Of a stretch of 64,000 bases of DNA, positions 8,631 to 17,980 are shown piece by piece. The stretch comes from an uncultured Cytophagales bacterium. Its GTDB lineage: Bacteria; Bacteroidota; Bacteroidia; Cytophagales; Cyclobacteriaceae. Position numbers and translations under genes: made by a program. The stretch covers positions 186,001 through 250,000 of the forward strand of contig CAJXNP010000001.1 of assembly GCA_913057175.1 (NCBI GenBank), given 5' to 3'. A model generated the notes under the pieces. That model worked only from the letters and a program-made list of their open reading frames with translations, was not told the origin of the DNA and ran no database searches. Within the stretch, counting starts at the first letter, position 1, and each line of letters starts with the position of its first letter.

Positions 8631-10701
8631 ACCAAAAACACCTGCCGAAAGTCATGATTTGAATAATACTGGTCGTTCAGACATTTCTGAAATGCATCAG
8701 CTGTTGAATCTCGATGAAATCAGGCTATCAGAGCAACCGACAATCTCGGCAATTTTCGCTTCCCCTGTTCTGCCGATTGAAATGCATAAACAGATAGTGG
8801 AAAGATCCATCGCTGAAGCAATACGGTTAGACAGATTGACACCGCTGGGACCTCCTGCCCTTACAGAACCTGTAAACGGCGTTTTCACGCTGGCTCAGAG
8901 GCAATCTCCTTTCAAACAACAAAATGATCGTGGAACCTGTTGGTCATTTGCCGGATCCGCCGCCCTGGAGGCTGCCTACCGACGAAAGTTTAATATGGCG
9001 ATCGACGTATCTGAGGAATATGTCTTCCATATGGGCAAGTCATTCGCTCTCAACAAGGATGACCAGCAAGTTGTATTTACACCTGTTGAAAATAATTCAT
9101 CGCTAACCGGGTTTCAGGGATGTGGAGATATTGTAAAAAAACTATCTGAAAATGCTGCGCCACCGGAATGGTCCGCTCCTTACATTCAAACCCAGCAGAA
9201 CCTTCTGAATATTCTCCCGGTACTTGGACTGCCAAATCAACAGGCGGTTAACACCCAGGAAGAATATGATGCTATTGAATTTTGCGAACAACACATACCC
9301 CTGCTGGCACGTGTGAATGCACGCTATAGGGCAACCGGTTGGAAGTCTCTGGGTGCAAATCCAAGTGTTCAGGCATTGGAAAACACCTTGCTGGCAGAGC
9401 ATGAGGTGGTATGCGACGTTACAACTCCCGGCGGAGGGCATGTGCTTGTTCTTATTGGATTTGATCAAAACCGGAAAGTCTTCTTCGCCAAGAACAGCTG
9501 GGGAGAAAACAGGTTTATTGAAATTCAATACGCCAATGACCCCAATTGGACGATTGATTCAGGATGGTATTTTGAAGATGTTGTTGACCCAACATTCGTT
9601 CAGAACGAAGCATGCTGGTTGGGCAATTGGTGGGTGAGCATAGGAGATAATTCTTTCAGGATGCTTTTGAGAAGATCGGAAGATTTTGCTGCTCCGGGAA
9701 CAGCTACGAAACTCGGCACAGCATACCTCCATGACGGTGGACACGATGTGAATGGATATTTTATGGATAACGGGTCTCGCATTCGCCTGTATGTAGCCCC
9801 TACCACCGCAGCAATTCCTCCGGGAACTTTGTCAGGAATGGAAATTGACGCCCGGCTGAATTTTTCAGACATTTATAACGCTTCGGGAGTATCCGACCAT
9901 TACCGTGTTTTCTTGTCTCGGTTTCTTACACGGTTTGCAGCTATTTTCGAAGAGAATGACGGGACACCATGGCAAGCCCGGCATGGCATGGATGCGGGAA
10001 CTTATCAGGCGACATTCGATTCATTGGTGCAGGAGGGCTATCGCCTAACCAACGTGTGCGGCTACAGCGAAGGGTTGGAAGCCCGGTACAATGCGATCTG
10101 GCACAAACGAGGTGGTCCGGCATGGCAGGCCCGACATGGACTGACATCCGCTGATTATCAAGCCACTTTTGATAATTTGGTACAGCAAGGCTACAGGCTC
10201 ACAAATGTTAGTGGATATGCTGAAAACGGAGAAGCCCGATATGCTGCGATATGGGAGCTGAAAGACGGCCCTGAATGGCAGGCACGTCATGGGATGAACC
10301 GCGACCAGTACCAGCGAACCTTCGATGAAATGGCTGCCAGGGGTTTTGTACTCACACAAGTTTGCGGATACAGGGTAAATGTAAACGTGTTATTTGCCGC
10401 TATCTGGGAAAAACAGGACAGTGTCTCCTGGCAAGCTCGCCACGGTTTGACATCAGGCAAATACCAGGAAACATTTGACCAAATGGTTGCTGCAGGTATG
10501 AAACTTTCCTGGGTAAGTGGATACAGTGACACAGGTATCGCCCGCTATGCCGCCATCTGGCGCATGGAAGCATCCGGAAGGTGGCAGGCAAGGCATGGCC
10601 TCGATGCTACGAGTTACCAACGAGTATTCGATGAACTTAACAGCCAGGGCTTCAGACCGGTCATGGTATCGGGTTATGGAGATGGCTTTTACCCGGCTTA
10701 A
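8608..10701 (+). CDS. C1-family cysteine peptidase with five 51-residue C-terminal repeats
   Basis: A 697-residue protein. Residues about 95-325 are a papain-like peptidase with the active site readable as Cys111 (DRGTCWSFAGS), His278 (GGGHVLVLIGFD) and Asn296 (KNSWGE). Residues about 335-440 form an unassigned middle domain. From residue 455 the word WQARHG recurs at 455, 506, 557, 608 and 659, giving an exact 51-residue period. Each unit reads roughly WQARHGxxxxxYQxxFDxL, then QGYRLxxVSGY, then RYAAIWE. This matches the bacterial tandem repeat domain (BTRD1) known from polyglycine hydrolases, where it forms a propeller-like unit. No N-terminal signal is visible, which is odd for a peptidase of this kind. 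Substrate unknown. Confidence 0.85.
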   Translation: MATQEISKPKTPAESHDLNNTGRSDISEMHQLLNLDEIRLSEQPTISAIFASPVLPIEMHKQIVERSIAEAIRLDRLTPLGPPALTEPVNGVFTLAQRQSPFKQQNDRGTCWSFAGSAALEAAYRRKFNMAIDVSEEYVFHMGKSFALNKDDQQVVFTPVENNSSLTGFQGCGDIVKKLSENAAPPEWSAPYIQTQQNLLNILPVLGLPNQQAVNTQEEYDAIEFCEQHIPLLARVNARYRATGWKSLGANPSVQALENTLLAEHEVVCDVTTPGGGHVLVLIGFDQNRKVFFAKNSWGENRFIEIQYANDPNWTIDSGWYFEDVVDPTFVQNEACWLGNWWVSIGDNSFRMLLRRSEDFAAPGTATKLGTAYLHDGGHDVNGYFMDNGSRIRLYVAPTTAAIPPGTLSGMEIDARLNFSDIYNASGVSDHYRVFLSRFLTRFAAIFEENDGTPWQARHGMDAGTYQATFDSLVQEGYRLTNVCGYSEGLEARYNAIWHKRGGPAWQARHGLTSADYQATFDNLVQQGYRLTNVSGYAENGEARYAAIWELKDGPEWQARHGMNRDQYQRTFDEMAARGFVLTQVCGYRVNVNVLFAAIWEKQDSVSWQARHGLTSGKYQETFDQMVAAGMKLSWVSGYSDTGIARYAAIWRMEASGRWQARHGLDATSYQRVFDELNSQGFRPVMVSGYGDGFYPA

Positions 10702-10745
10702 CACTTAATGCAAAGCCGGACGATCGTTTGAACCTCAAATCATCA

Positions 10746-10810
10746 AGTCATGGCATGACTGAGTTGTTTTCAGCAATTTATCAGCTATAAAAATGAGTTA
10801 TGCCATGACT
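10746..10810. repeat. Inverted repeat downstream of the peptidase gene
   Basis: AGTCATGGCATGACT (10746-10760) and AGTTATGCCATGACT (10796-10810) are inverted copies with one mismatch, separated by 35 bp. They share the AGTCATGGCA word with the perfect palindrome at 26062-26094. The remaining 10811-11052 region shows no gene; a GGCAGGCTG word near 10985 resembles the 8213 palindrome. Confidence 0.5.
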
Positions 10811-11052
10811 AACCCACTTTGTCCCACTGCCATAAATCGTGTCCTCACGGCCCAACGGTAACCTGGTAATAGGTTCTTAGGGTTGGATTATTTGATACAA
10901 GAAGACGGGGATTATTGCGTCATAGGGTTAATGGAGAATGCTCTCTGCACGACGCTCGCAGTGGACACCCGCCTGACCGGACGAGGCAGGCTGTTACTTT
11001 TTCTTCTATTCAATATTGGCACAAGGACCGTAAAACTCTCTTGCTAAAGAAA

Positions 11053-11086
11053 TAAAAAAAAGTGAGCCGGAAAACCCGGCCCACTT
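11053..11086 (-). terminator. Rho-independent terminator
   Basis: Read on the minus strand: AAGTGGGCCGG, loop GTTTT, CCGGCTCACTT followed by a run of T. This is a GC-rich stem with U-tract and lies 43 bp beyond the stop codon of the minus-strand gene at 11129-11707. Confidence 0.85.
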
Positions 11087-11128
11087 CTGCTTTAGAATCA
11101 CCCTTCAACTATGTGTTTCTTTGATATC

Positions 11129-11707
11129 TTAAAATGAAGTTTTTGCTAATACTTCACCGTTTTGTACAATTTCAAATGTGATGTCTTTGCCAAGGGATTT
11201 TGACATGTCATATACTTTTGAAAACCCTTTGTTGATGTCGATAAAATCACCGTAAACAAGGCCACCGTTTTTGTCATAGATGTTCACAGCAATCGGATCT
11301 ACGATTTCACCGATAACTTTTACTGAAAATTTTTCGCCATCTTCTTTAATTACACTAGCTCTAAGGAATGCGGGTTTTTCTATTTCAGTACGAACCGTCT
11401 CTGATACTACATTGTCCTGATCTATGATTTCAAACTCATATTCGCCGACAGGTAATTTTGATAAATCATAAGCCTTTTTGAAAGATTTAGGATTAGAGAT
11501 CTTTTCAGAGAAAACCTTTGAACCAGCTTCATCATAGATATTCACTTTCACTTTACACTCACCCTGACTAAAATAAGTAAGTTCAACTTTGCCCGATTCA
11601 ACTGATGCTACCCTTACATCTTTCTTTGCTACCGCATCTCCTGCGTATACTGTAGAGCCTGTTGCTATTCCAAGCGCTACAAGTGTTGTTAATGTTAATT
11701 TTTTCAT
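11129..11707 (-). CDS. Secreted protein with two beta-sandwich-like repeats, hypothetical
   Basis: A 192-residue protein with a clear signal peptide (MKKLTLTTLVALGIATGSTV, cleavage near VYAG). The mature part contains two related halves: VNIYDEAGSKVFSEKI...YDLSKLPVGEYEFEI and VNIYDKNGGLVYGDFI...YDMSKSLGKDITFEI. This pattern resembles the FlgD/Por-tail-like or DUF3244-like beta domains common in Bacteroidota. It has its own promoter (TATATTTG at 11752-11759) and terminator (11053-11086), so it is a single-gene unit. No enzyme motif is present; a structural or envelope role is inferred. Confidence 0.75.
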   Translation of the reverse strand: MKKLTLTTLVALGIATGSTVYAGDAVAKKDVRVASVESGKVELTYFSQGECKVKVNIYDEAGSKVFSEKISNPKSFKKAYDLSKLPVGEYEFEIIDQDNVVSETVRTEIEKPAFLRASVIKEDGEKFSVKVIGEIVDPIAVNIYDKNGGLVYGDFIDINKGFSKVYDMSKSLGKDITFEIVQNGEVLAKTSF

Positions 11708-11751
11708 TTCTATTTTGTATTTGACCGTGTTGTTTTTAATTAACTACACTG

Positions 11752-11759
11752 CAAATATA
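11752..11759 (-). promoter_or_regulatory. Bacteroidota -7 promoter element
   Basis: The minus strand reads TATATTTG, an exact match to the TAnnTTTG consensus of Bacteroidota housekeeping promoters. A TTG lies about 23 bp upstream (minus strand TTTTATTG). The element is 45 bp from the start of the gene at 11129-11707, leaving a short leader. Confidence 0.65.
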
Positions 11760-12339
11760 CGGCAATATAATTTAAATGTTTTCAATAAAATAGGATTTTA
11801 CCATTACATTTTATTAAAAAATGGCATTTTTTTAATTAATTTAATAATGCCCTGTTTACTCATGCCTTTTTTTACAATATTTGAATAATTGGGCTGCTTA
11901 TTGTAATTTTCACAATTAGCCTGAAATCATGGTAACTTTTCAATAATATTCCCTTGAAAAAGGAAGCACATATTCCTAAAACCTTACACTGTTCGCTATT
12001 AAAACACCAGGTTTTTTTGATGAATTCATTTCAACTAAAATCAATTAAACCATTAAAATCATTAATGAAAATTGATTTTCATTAAGAAGAAATCAATGAA
12101 ATATTAATATTCATGAATTGTTCATAATCTGAGAAAGCACTGATAACTTATGTTGTTTTCATTGTTTGAAGCAAATAGCGAATACCGTGTGTGGTGTCAA
12201 CATAATAAGCATGTGGGCAGCCCGGATTGCTAGTGTGGAGAATAATTATGTTGCGATCATTCGCCTGATCTATTTGTACACCTTCTTTTTTTGATAGAGA
12301 AAGGAAATCTGGTCTCCAACCTTATCTGAATTTCACCCT
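11760..12339. other. AT-rich intergenic region
   Basis: About 580 bp without a supported gene. Around 12035-12115 the sequence repeatedly uses TTCATT/AATGAA and ATCAATTAA words, giving weak inverted symmetry. Nothing else was recognised. Confidence 0.4.
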
Positions 12340-13260
12340 CTAAAAAATAGTAAGCTCAGAGTGATTGGTAAATTCTTCCAGGAATTTCATGCCTTTGAAT
12401 GAGTTCCCCTTGGGATTTAACCGCGGACTCCAGGCAGCAATGGTAAAATGGCGAGGGTAAAGCGCCACAATGCCACCTCCCACCCCACTTTTCCCTGGCA
12501 GGCCCACCTTAAAGGCAAACTCGCCGGACTCATCATAAAAACCACAGGTTAGCATGAGGGCATTGATCCTTTTGGACATGTTGGTGGAAATAATTTCTTT
12601 TTGGTCCGAAACCTTCACTCCTCCATTGGCCAGAAATGAAAATGTGCGGGAAAGTTCCCGGCAATTCATTTCAAGCGAACACATATCAAAGTAAAAATCG
12701 AGTACTTCGGCTGGCTTGTTTTGAATATTTCCCAGTGACTTAATGAAATTGCAAAGGGCGACATTTCTGTGGCCATGGGCTTTTTCGGAATCAGCGATGG
12801 TATCTGAGTAGGCGAGATCCGGCAGATCGCTCAAATCCCTGACGAAATCCAGGAATTCCATACGGGCATTGATCAAATGAGATACCAGTATGTCGCAAAC
12901 TACCATGGCCCCTGCATTGATGAAGGGGTTGCGGGGAATGCCGTTGTTAATTTCCAGCAATAAAAGGGAGTCGAATTTGGTACCGGAGGGCTCCACGTCG
13001 ATTCGTTCCCATATTTTTTCTCCTACCATTTTGTATGCCAGGGTGAGCGACAGGACCTTGGCGATGCTCTGGATGGAAAACCTGACCTGGTTATCTCCCA
13101 TGCCAAAATCCGCCCCATCCAGGTTGGTGTAGTGCACTCCAAATTGACCTGGATCGACATTGGCGAGCTCCGGGATGTAGTCGGCCAGTTTCCCCGGATC
13201 TTTCAAGGGTTGGGTTTGCCGGTAAGCTTTTTCAATGATGTTTTGGTAATCTATTTGCAT
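12340..13260 (-). CDS. glsA: Glutaminase
   Basis: A 306-residue serine-dependent glutaminase (L-glutamine to L-glutamate plus ammonia), a cytoplasmic enzyme of the beta-lactamase fold. The Ser65-Ile-Ala-Lys68 motif (FSIQSIAKV) supplies the catalytic serine and lysine. GIPRNPFINAGAMV, the Tyr-containing segment near HGHRNVALC and the C-terminal GLPGKSGVGGGIVA loop are hallmark GlsA sequences. Length is the usual 300-310 residues. The gene is alone; the next minus-strand gene upstream is an amidohydrolase 160 bp away. Confidence 0.95.
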   Translation of the reverse strand: MQIDYQNIIEKAYRQTQPLKDPGKLADYIPELANVDPGQFGVHYTNLDGADFGMGDNQVRFSIQSIAKVLSLTLAYKMVGEKIWERIDVEPSGTKFDSLLLLEINNGIPRNPFINAGAMVVCDILVSHLINARMEFLDFVRDLSDLPDLAYSDTIADSEKAHGHRNVALCNFIKSLGNIQNKPAEVLDFYFDMCSLEMNCRELSRTFSFLANGGVKVSDQKEIISTNMSKRINALMLTCGFYDESGEFAFKVGLPGKSGVGGGIVALYPRHFTIAAWSPRLNPKGNSFKGMKFLEEFTNHSELTIF

Positions 13261-13419
13261 GAAACCGAAGTTTATCCCCTAAAGATATTCGAATTGAATG
13301 AAATTTCTTCATGGGATTAGTGGGATCTTAATCCTATATCCCACGGTAACGAAGGTACTGCCAATTAATTGATCACGCCCCGCAAAACAAATATTGTTTA
13401 ACTAGCGCTGAGGGATTAT

Positions 13420-14766
13420 TTACCTTTTTTGTACGACCCCGTTTTTAATGACTGTGTTTATCTTCAGTGTGTTGCTTATTGAAGTCAATGGATCTGCATC
13501 CAGTAATATCAAATCAGCCAGTTTACCTGGTTCTATTGAACCCAGGCTATCCTGAACATGCATCATACGAGCCGCATTGAATGTTCCCATTTTAAGAATG
13601 TCCATAGTAGGTAAACCACCCATTTCCAGTAGCTGCATTTCTTCATGAAGGCTGTATCCGTGAAAATTAAATAAATTACCTGCATCCGTTCCTAAAGTTA
13701 CATTCATTTCCTGATCCAGTAGTTGCTGAATATCCTGTACCTGTGGTAAGAATATTTTTTCCATTGCTATCTCATCCAGGCCATAATCCTGCTTTATCAT
13801 CTCAGCTATTCTTTCAGCCCGACTAATTGCCTGAGGCGTAATCATTTCATGAAGTTCATCGACAGGATATGCTTCATTCAGTGCAGGCACTTCCAGCCAT
13901 TCCGGATGCAACGGATAAAGAAATGATTTGTCAATCACAAGCGTTGTAACAATGGTAGCATCCCTGTCCAGCAAGGCATTGACTGCTGATAGATGCTCTT
14001 CATTCGTCCAGTCCAGATCGATTCCAACATAGTGGATAATATTTTGAGCTCCGGCATTCACAGCCATGAGAAATTCTACATTGTCACTGGCATGTGCAAA
14101 TACTTCCAGTTCATACTTCTCAGCTTCCACAACAATTTTATCAACAAACCCCTGTGGTATTCGCTCAACAAAGGGAGGCGCCGGACCATCTTCAATGGTC
14201 ACTTTTATTCCCATAATCGGATATTGTGCTACCTGCTTTACCAATCTTGCAATTTGGGCGGTGTCTGTAAGGAAAAACACCGTTTCTCCGTCTCGCCAGT
14301 TGCTGCTGCCGTATGTTTTCACCGGGTGCCGACCTTCCATCGTAAAATGCTGGCTCGTATGGAATACCCTGGGCGCAGGGACAGAATCCTGATTTCCTAT
14401 GGATCTCATGGCAGCAAAATATTCGTTTGTACAGAGGCTCCCACCGGGAATAAACACGGAAGTCACTCCATAGTGAATCAGGTTCGAAAAGTCCTGCAGG
14501 TAGTTGGTAGTATGGATATGGCAATCAAATAAACCGGGAATAAGATACTTATCCGTACCGTCAATGACACTCTCAGTCTGTTCAATTTGCACAGAATCAA
14601 TTTTTTCAACCCTTCCATTGTTGATATAGACATTCACCCCCCTTTGCATGGGTTTTCCTGTACCATCAATGAGGTTAACATTGGAGATCAGGAGCTCATA
14701 ATCAATTGATTGATTAGAACAACCAAGACTGATCAGGCAAAGAATGACAATAACAGATTTATTCAT
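13420..14766 (-). CDS. Amidohydrolase-family lipoprotein
   Basis: A 448-residue metal-dependent hydrolase of the amidohydrolase superfamily. A lipobox (ISLGC, Cys16) suggests anchoring to the membrane on the periplasmic side. The metal-binding words are present: DCHIHT (His83, His85), a candidate bridging Lys in MGIKVTIEDG, FAHASD and IIHYVG histidines, and GTDAGN near residue 355. The C-terminal GKLADLILLDADPL is the typical superfamily tail. Such lipoproteins act as imidazolonepropionase-like or prolidase-like enzymes; the substrate is not readable here. It is transcribed away from the IorAB-like genes. Confidence 0.85.
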   Translation of the reverse strand: MNKSVIVILCLISLGCSNQSIDYELLISNVNLIDGTGKPMQRGVNVYINNGRVEKIDSVQIEQTESVIDGTDKYLIPGLFDCHIHTTNYLQDFSNLIHYGVTSVFIPGGSLCTNEYFAAMRSIGNQDSVPAPRVFHTSQHFTMEGRHPVKTYGSSNWRDGETVFFLTDTAQIARLVKQVAQYPIMGIKVTIEDGPAPPFVERIPQGFVDKIVVEAEKYELEVFAHASDNVEFLMAVNAGAQNIIHYVGIDLDWTNEEHLSAVNALLDRDATIVTTLVIDKSFLYPLHPEWLEVPALNEAYPVDELHEMITPQAISRAERIAEMIKQDYGLDEIAMEKIFLPQVQDIQQLLDQEMNVTLGTDAGNLFNFHGYSLHEEMQLLEMGGLPTMDILKMGTFNAARMMHVQDSLGSIEPGKLADLILLDADPLTSISNTLKINTVIKNGVVQKR

Positions 14767-14797
14767 AGGTCAGTGGTTTCACAGGTTAATAAAGTAA

Positions 14798-14846
14798 TAT
14801 AGCGAAACATTCCCTATTCTCTGAAATTCTCATTTTAAACGAGGAT
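14798..14846. repeat. Second copy of the AGCGAAACATTC repeat
   Basis: TATAGCGAAACATTCCCTATT followed by CTCTGAAATTCTCATT and AAACGAGGAT is a diverged copy of 5608-5655. Here the stem is imperfect (CCC in place of CGC), so hairpin formation is weaker. Confidence 0.6.
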
Positions 14847-14905
14847 CATGGGATCAATTTTAGTCATTCTACTCCATTTACAAAAAGGGGCCCCATCCTG
14901 TGGTC

Positions 14906-14993
14906 GGAGGATGCCCTTCCTACGTCCCGGGGATGCCCGTCCTACATGCCGAAGATGCCCATCCTAACCCCGGAAGATGCCCGCCTATTTACT
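14906..14993. repeat. Four 22-bp tandem repeats
   Basis: Four consecutive 22-bp units share the core GATGCCC followed by TCCTA, for example GGATGCCCGTCCTAC. A partial unit (CCCCATCCTGTGG) precedes them. They lie in the 360-bp gap between divergently transcribed genes (amidohydrolase on minus, IorA-like on plus). There are no spacers, so this is not CRISPR. Confidence 0.75.
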
Positions 14994-15125
14994 CTTCCTC
15001 AGATTTTCTCCAAAAGAGCTCTCGGTGACCGCTTTTGATTGTTAACGTTTTCACCAACAATGTCAGGAGGGTTCAATCTTTCACCATATTTTTTTAACTT
15101 TAATAGAGATCAATCCCGGCTAACT

Positions 15126-15587
15126 ATGAAAATCGAATTTATTCTTAATGGAGAAAAGGTAGCAATTGAGGCCCCGGAAGATGCGATGCTGCTATGGACC
15201 CTTCGTGAGCGGTTGAACCTTACCGGTACCAAGTACAGCTGTGGCATTTCTGTGTGTGGCGCCTGCACGGTACACCTGGATGGAAACGCCATTCGCTCCT
15301 GCACGACACCTGTTTCGGCTATTGTCGGACGGGAGGTCACCACCATTGAAGGCCTTAGTAAAAACAATGAACACCCCTTGCAGCTGGCTTTCCAGGAGGA
15401 GCAGGTGCCCCAGTGCGGGTATTGCCAGTCGGGCCAGATCATGCAGGCCGCTTCCCTGCTCAAGGAAAATCCGACACCTACAGATGAGCAGATCATCCAA
15501 TACATGGATGGCAATTTGTGCAGGTGCGGAACCTATACCCGAATATTGAAAGCCATCAAAAAAGTAGTCAGGGAGGGACAATCATAA
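15126..15587 (+). CDS. (2Fe-2S) subunit of a molybdenum hydroxylase (IorA-like)
   Basis: A 153-residue small subunit carrying both iron-sulphur clusters. The plant-ferredoxin-type cluster ligands are Cys39, Cys44, Cys47 (YSCGISVCGAC) and Cys59. The second cluster ligands are Cys97, Cys100 (CGYCQSG), Cys132 and Cys134 (NLCRCGTY). This is the two-domain arrangement of isoquinoline 1-oxidoreductase alpha subunits. It passes electrons from the molybdopterin subunit encoded directly after it. The start at 15126 (MKIEFILNG) is chosen because the domain begins there. The stop codon overlaps the next start (TAATG), so the two are translationally coupled. Confidence 0.93.
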   Translation: MKIEFILNGEKVAIEAPEDAMLLWTLRERLNLTGTKYSCGISVCGACTVHLDGNAIRSCTTPVSAIVGREVTTIEGLSKNNEHPLQLAFQEEQVPQCGYCQSGQIMQAASLLKENPTPTDEQIIQYMDGNLCRCGTYTRILKAIKKVVREGQS

Positions 15588-17740
15588 TGGAAAACAGCAC
15601 AAAAGGTATATCAAGACGAAAGTTTCTCGCCACAGCTGGCGGGGCAACCATCATGATCGGTGGATTTTACTTGTTTCCCGGTTGCAGGCAGAATGTCGGG
15701 AAAGCGCTGGATGAGTCGGAGCCGATCGAAAAAGAAGTTACCGTTTGGGTTCGCCTGATGTCTGACGGCCAGGTGATCATCTACACCCCTGCTGCCGAGA
15801 TGGGACAGGGATCCATGACCTCGGTGCCTTTGATCCTTGCGGAAGAAATGGATGCCGACTGGAGCAAGGTGAAGATCCTGAGCAGTCCGGTGGAAGCGGA
15901 AATTTATGGTGTAGGCTGGTATCCCGGAGGTGCAAAGAACATGACTACCGCTGGCAGCCGAACCATCAGAAGCTATTACCAACTCATGAGGGAAGCCGGG
16001 GGACAGATCCGAAGGGCTCTGCTTCAACATGCAGCTGAAAAATGGGAGGTGGATATTCAGGAACTAACCACTCAACCCGGGATGGTCGTACACGCAGCGT
16101 CTGACCGGAAAATGACCTTTGGCGAGATTGCTGATTTTGGGAATTTCGAAAAGTTGCCCGACATGTCAGAGGTGGTTTTGAAGGACCGGAAAGATTTCAG
16201 GCTCATCGGGAAAGTGATGCCGCGTTACGATATTCCTGCCAAGACAGATGGCTCGGCCATTTATGGAATGGATGTCCAATTGCCGGGAATGATGTATGGC
16301 TTCATCAACCGGTCACCTGTTCACGGTGCAAAACCGGAGTTAACCAATGAAGAGGAAATCATGAACATGGAAGGGGTGAAATCCATTGTCAAACTCGATC
16401 ATGGCATTGGGGTTGTCGCTTCTTCGGTTGAGGCGGGATTGAAAGCCAAAGGGAAAATGCAGATCAAATGGAGCAAAGCATTGGCATCCTCGCACAATAG
16501 CGATGAAGACCTGTCAGCCTATACCCCCAATGGAGCACAGGAAGAAAACCAGGAAGGCAATGTGGAAAGTGCGCTGAAAACCTCTGATAAGATTCATGAA
16601 GCCATCCTGACCAACAAATATGTCTATCATGCGCAAATGGAGCCATTGAATGCGGTCGTTTCCGTTGCTCCGGATAAGCAAAGTGCAGAACTGTGGATCG
16701 GTTCGCAGGCTCCTGACGGTGCGAAAGCGGTTGTGGCTGAAACCCTGGGCATTGATCAGAAAAATGTGAAAGCCAACCAGCTATTCCTGGGAGGAGGATT
16801 TGGCCGCAGATCGTTATCGGGCTATGCTGCTGAATGCGCTGCCCTGGCAAAGAGTGTGGATGGACCGGTGAAATTGATCTGGACCCGTGAAGACGATGTG
16901 AGCTATGGAGCTTTCCGGCCACAGGTCAAGCATTTCTTAAAAGCCGGTGTGGACAGGAATGGCCGCATTACGGCGTGGGAGCATACGGCGGTGGGACCAG
17001 GCGGAGGATTGTCTTCCGGTGGAGCAGGGATTTCCCATTACGATATCCCGAATATCCGCTTTAATCGAAAAGACATCGATCATGGGATCCGCACCAAGCA
17101 CTGGCGTGCGGTCGGTCATGGTCCCAATAAATACGCTGTTGAAACTTTTATAGATCAGCTCGCCCGCAACTACAACAAAGATCCGTTTCTCTATCGGCGG
17201 GAAATGATGCAGGGGAATGAACGCGCAAGGAAAGTGCTGGAAAGAGCGGCTGAAATGTCCAATTGGGATCCCAATCCAAAAGATGGGAAAGCGATGGGAA
17301 TGGCCTTTGCAGATCGGGACGCCTTTTCCTGTGGCGTGGCCCAAATATCACTGGATCGTGCTAGCGGAGTGATCCGTGTTCACCAATACTGGTGTGCGCT
17401 GGACAGTGGAGTTGTCGTTCAGCCTGATAATGCTGTGGCCCAGGTGGAAGGCTCTGTGATCATGGGAATTTCGTGTGCCTTAAAAGAACAAATAGACTTC
17501 CAGGGAGGCCAGGTGGCGCAGTCCAATTATAACCAATACCCGTTGCTGCGGATGTCAGAAGCCCCTGAAACCATCGAGGTGGATTTCATCGATTCGGATG
17601 AAGCTCCGGATGGATTAGGTGAAGCAGGACTTCCGGCAGTGGGAGGAGCCATCGCCTCAGCATTTGCGGCGCTGACCGGCAAGTATTTGTACGATATGCC
17701 TTTTACGCCAGAGCGAGTGTTGAAGGTGCTGAAAACATGA
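15587..17740 (+). CDS. Molybdopterin-binding subunit of a xanthine dehydrogenase-family hydroxylase (IorB-like)
   Basis: A 717-residue large subunit with a Tat signal (GISRRKFLATAGGATIMIGG), indicating folded export to the periplasm with its cofactor. Family motifs include YTPAAEMGQGSMTSVP, the FLGGGFGRRS molybdopterin loop and the terminal GLGEAGLPAVGGAIASA with the catalytic glutamate. The first domain is of the IorB type, split from CoxL-like proteins by its fused N-terminal repeat of the aldehyde-oxidase domain. No cytochrome or maturation gene (XdhC) is adjacent, so its electron acceptor is not shown. Substrate is probably an N-heterocycle or aldehyde but is not defined. Confidence 0.92.
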   Translation: MENSTKGISRRKFLATAGGATIMIGGFYLFPGCRQNVGKALDESEPIEKEVTVWVRLMSDGQVIIYTPAAEMGQGSMTSVPLILAEEMDADWSKVKILSSPVEAEIYGVGWYPGGAKNMTTAGSRTIRSYYQLMREAGGQIRRALLQHAAEKWEVDIQELTTQPGMVVHAASDRKMTFGEIADFGNFEKLPDMSEVVLKDRKDFRLIGKVMPRYDIPAKTDGSAIYGMDVQLPGMMYGFINRSPVHGAKPELTNEEEIMNMEGVKSIVKLDHGIGVVASSVEAGLKAKGKMQIKWSKALASSHNSDEDLSAYTPNGAQEENQEGNVESALKTSDKIHEAILTNKYVYHAQMEPLNAVVSVAPDKQSAELWIGSQAPDGAKAVVAETLGIDQKNVKANQLFLGGGFGRRSLSGYAAECAALAKSVDGPVKLIWTREDDVSYGAFRPQVKHFLKAGVDRNGRITAWEHTAVGPGGGLSSGGAGISHYDIPNIRFNRKDIDHGIRTKHWRAVGHGPNKYAVETFIDQLARNYNKDPFLYRREMMQGNERARKVLERAAEMSNWDPNPKDGKAMGMAFADRDAFSCGVAQISLDRASGVIRVHQYWCALDSGVVVQPDNAVAQVEGSVIMGISCALKEQIDFQGGQVAQSNYNQYPLLRMSEAPETIEVDFIDSDEAPDGLGEAGLPAVGGAIASAFAALTGKYLYDMPFTPERVLKVLKT

Positions 17741-17859
17741 TTTTATTGTCTTTGTCTGGAATAGGTTTTGGCGGAATATCTCATAAGGTCTTGTTGGTAG
17801 ACGAACATCCGCAATAAAGGAGTTTGTTGTCAAATCAAAAAGCTTTCGCAACCCCCGTC

Positions 17860-17913
17860 ATTCCGGAAAATTTTATTCTATTTTATTTTAAAAGAATAAA
17901 ATTTGTCCGGAAT
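17860..17913. repeat. Long inverted repeat between convergent genes
   Basis: Arms 17860-17879 (ATTCCGGAAAATTTTATTCT) and 17893-17913 pair over about 20 bp with one bulge around a 13-nt AT loop. It lies 120 bp past the IorB-like stop and 68 bp past the stop of the minus-strand gene at 17981, so it may act as a bidirectional terminator or be a small palindromic insertion. Confidence 0.6.
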
Positions 17914-17980
17914 CTATAAACCAGTCAACATGATATCCAGGAAAAACAGGAATTCTTGATACAGGAGTAAGAGACAAAAA

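Noticed and set aside
14906-14993. CRISPR-like array
   Set aside because: The 22-bp units are contiguous, with no spacers, and no cas gene is in the window.
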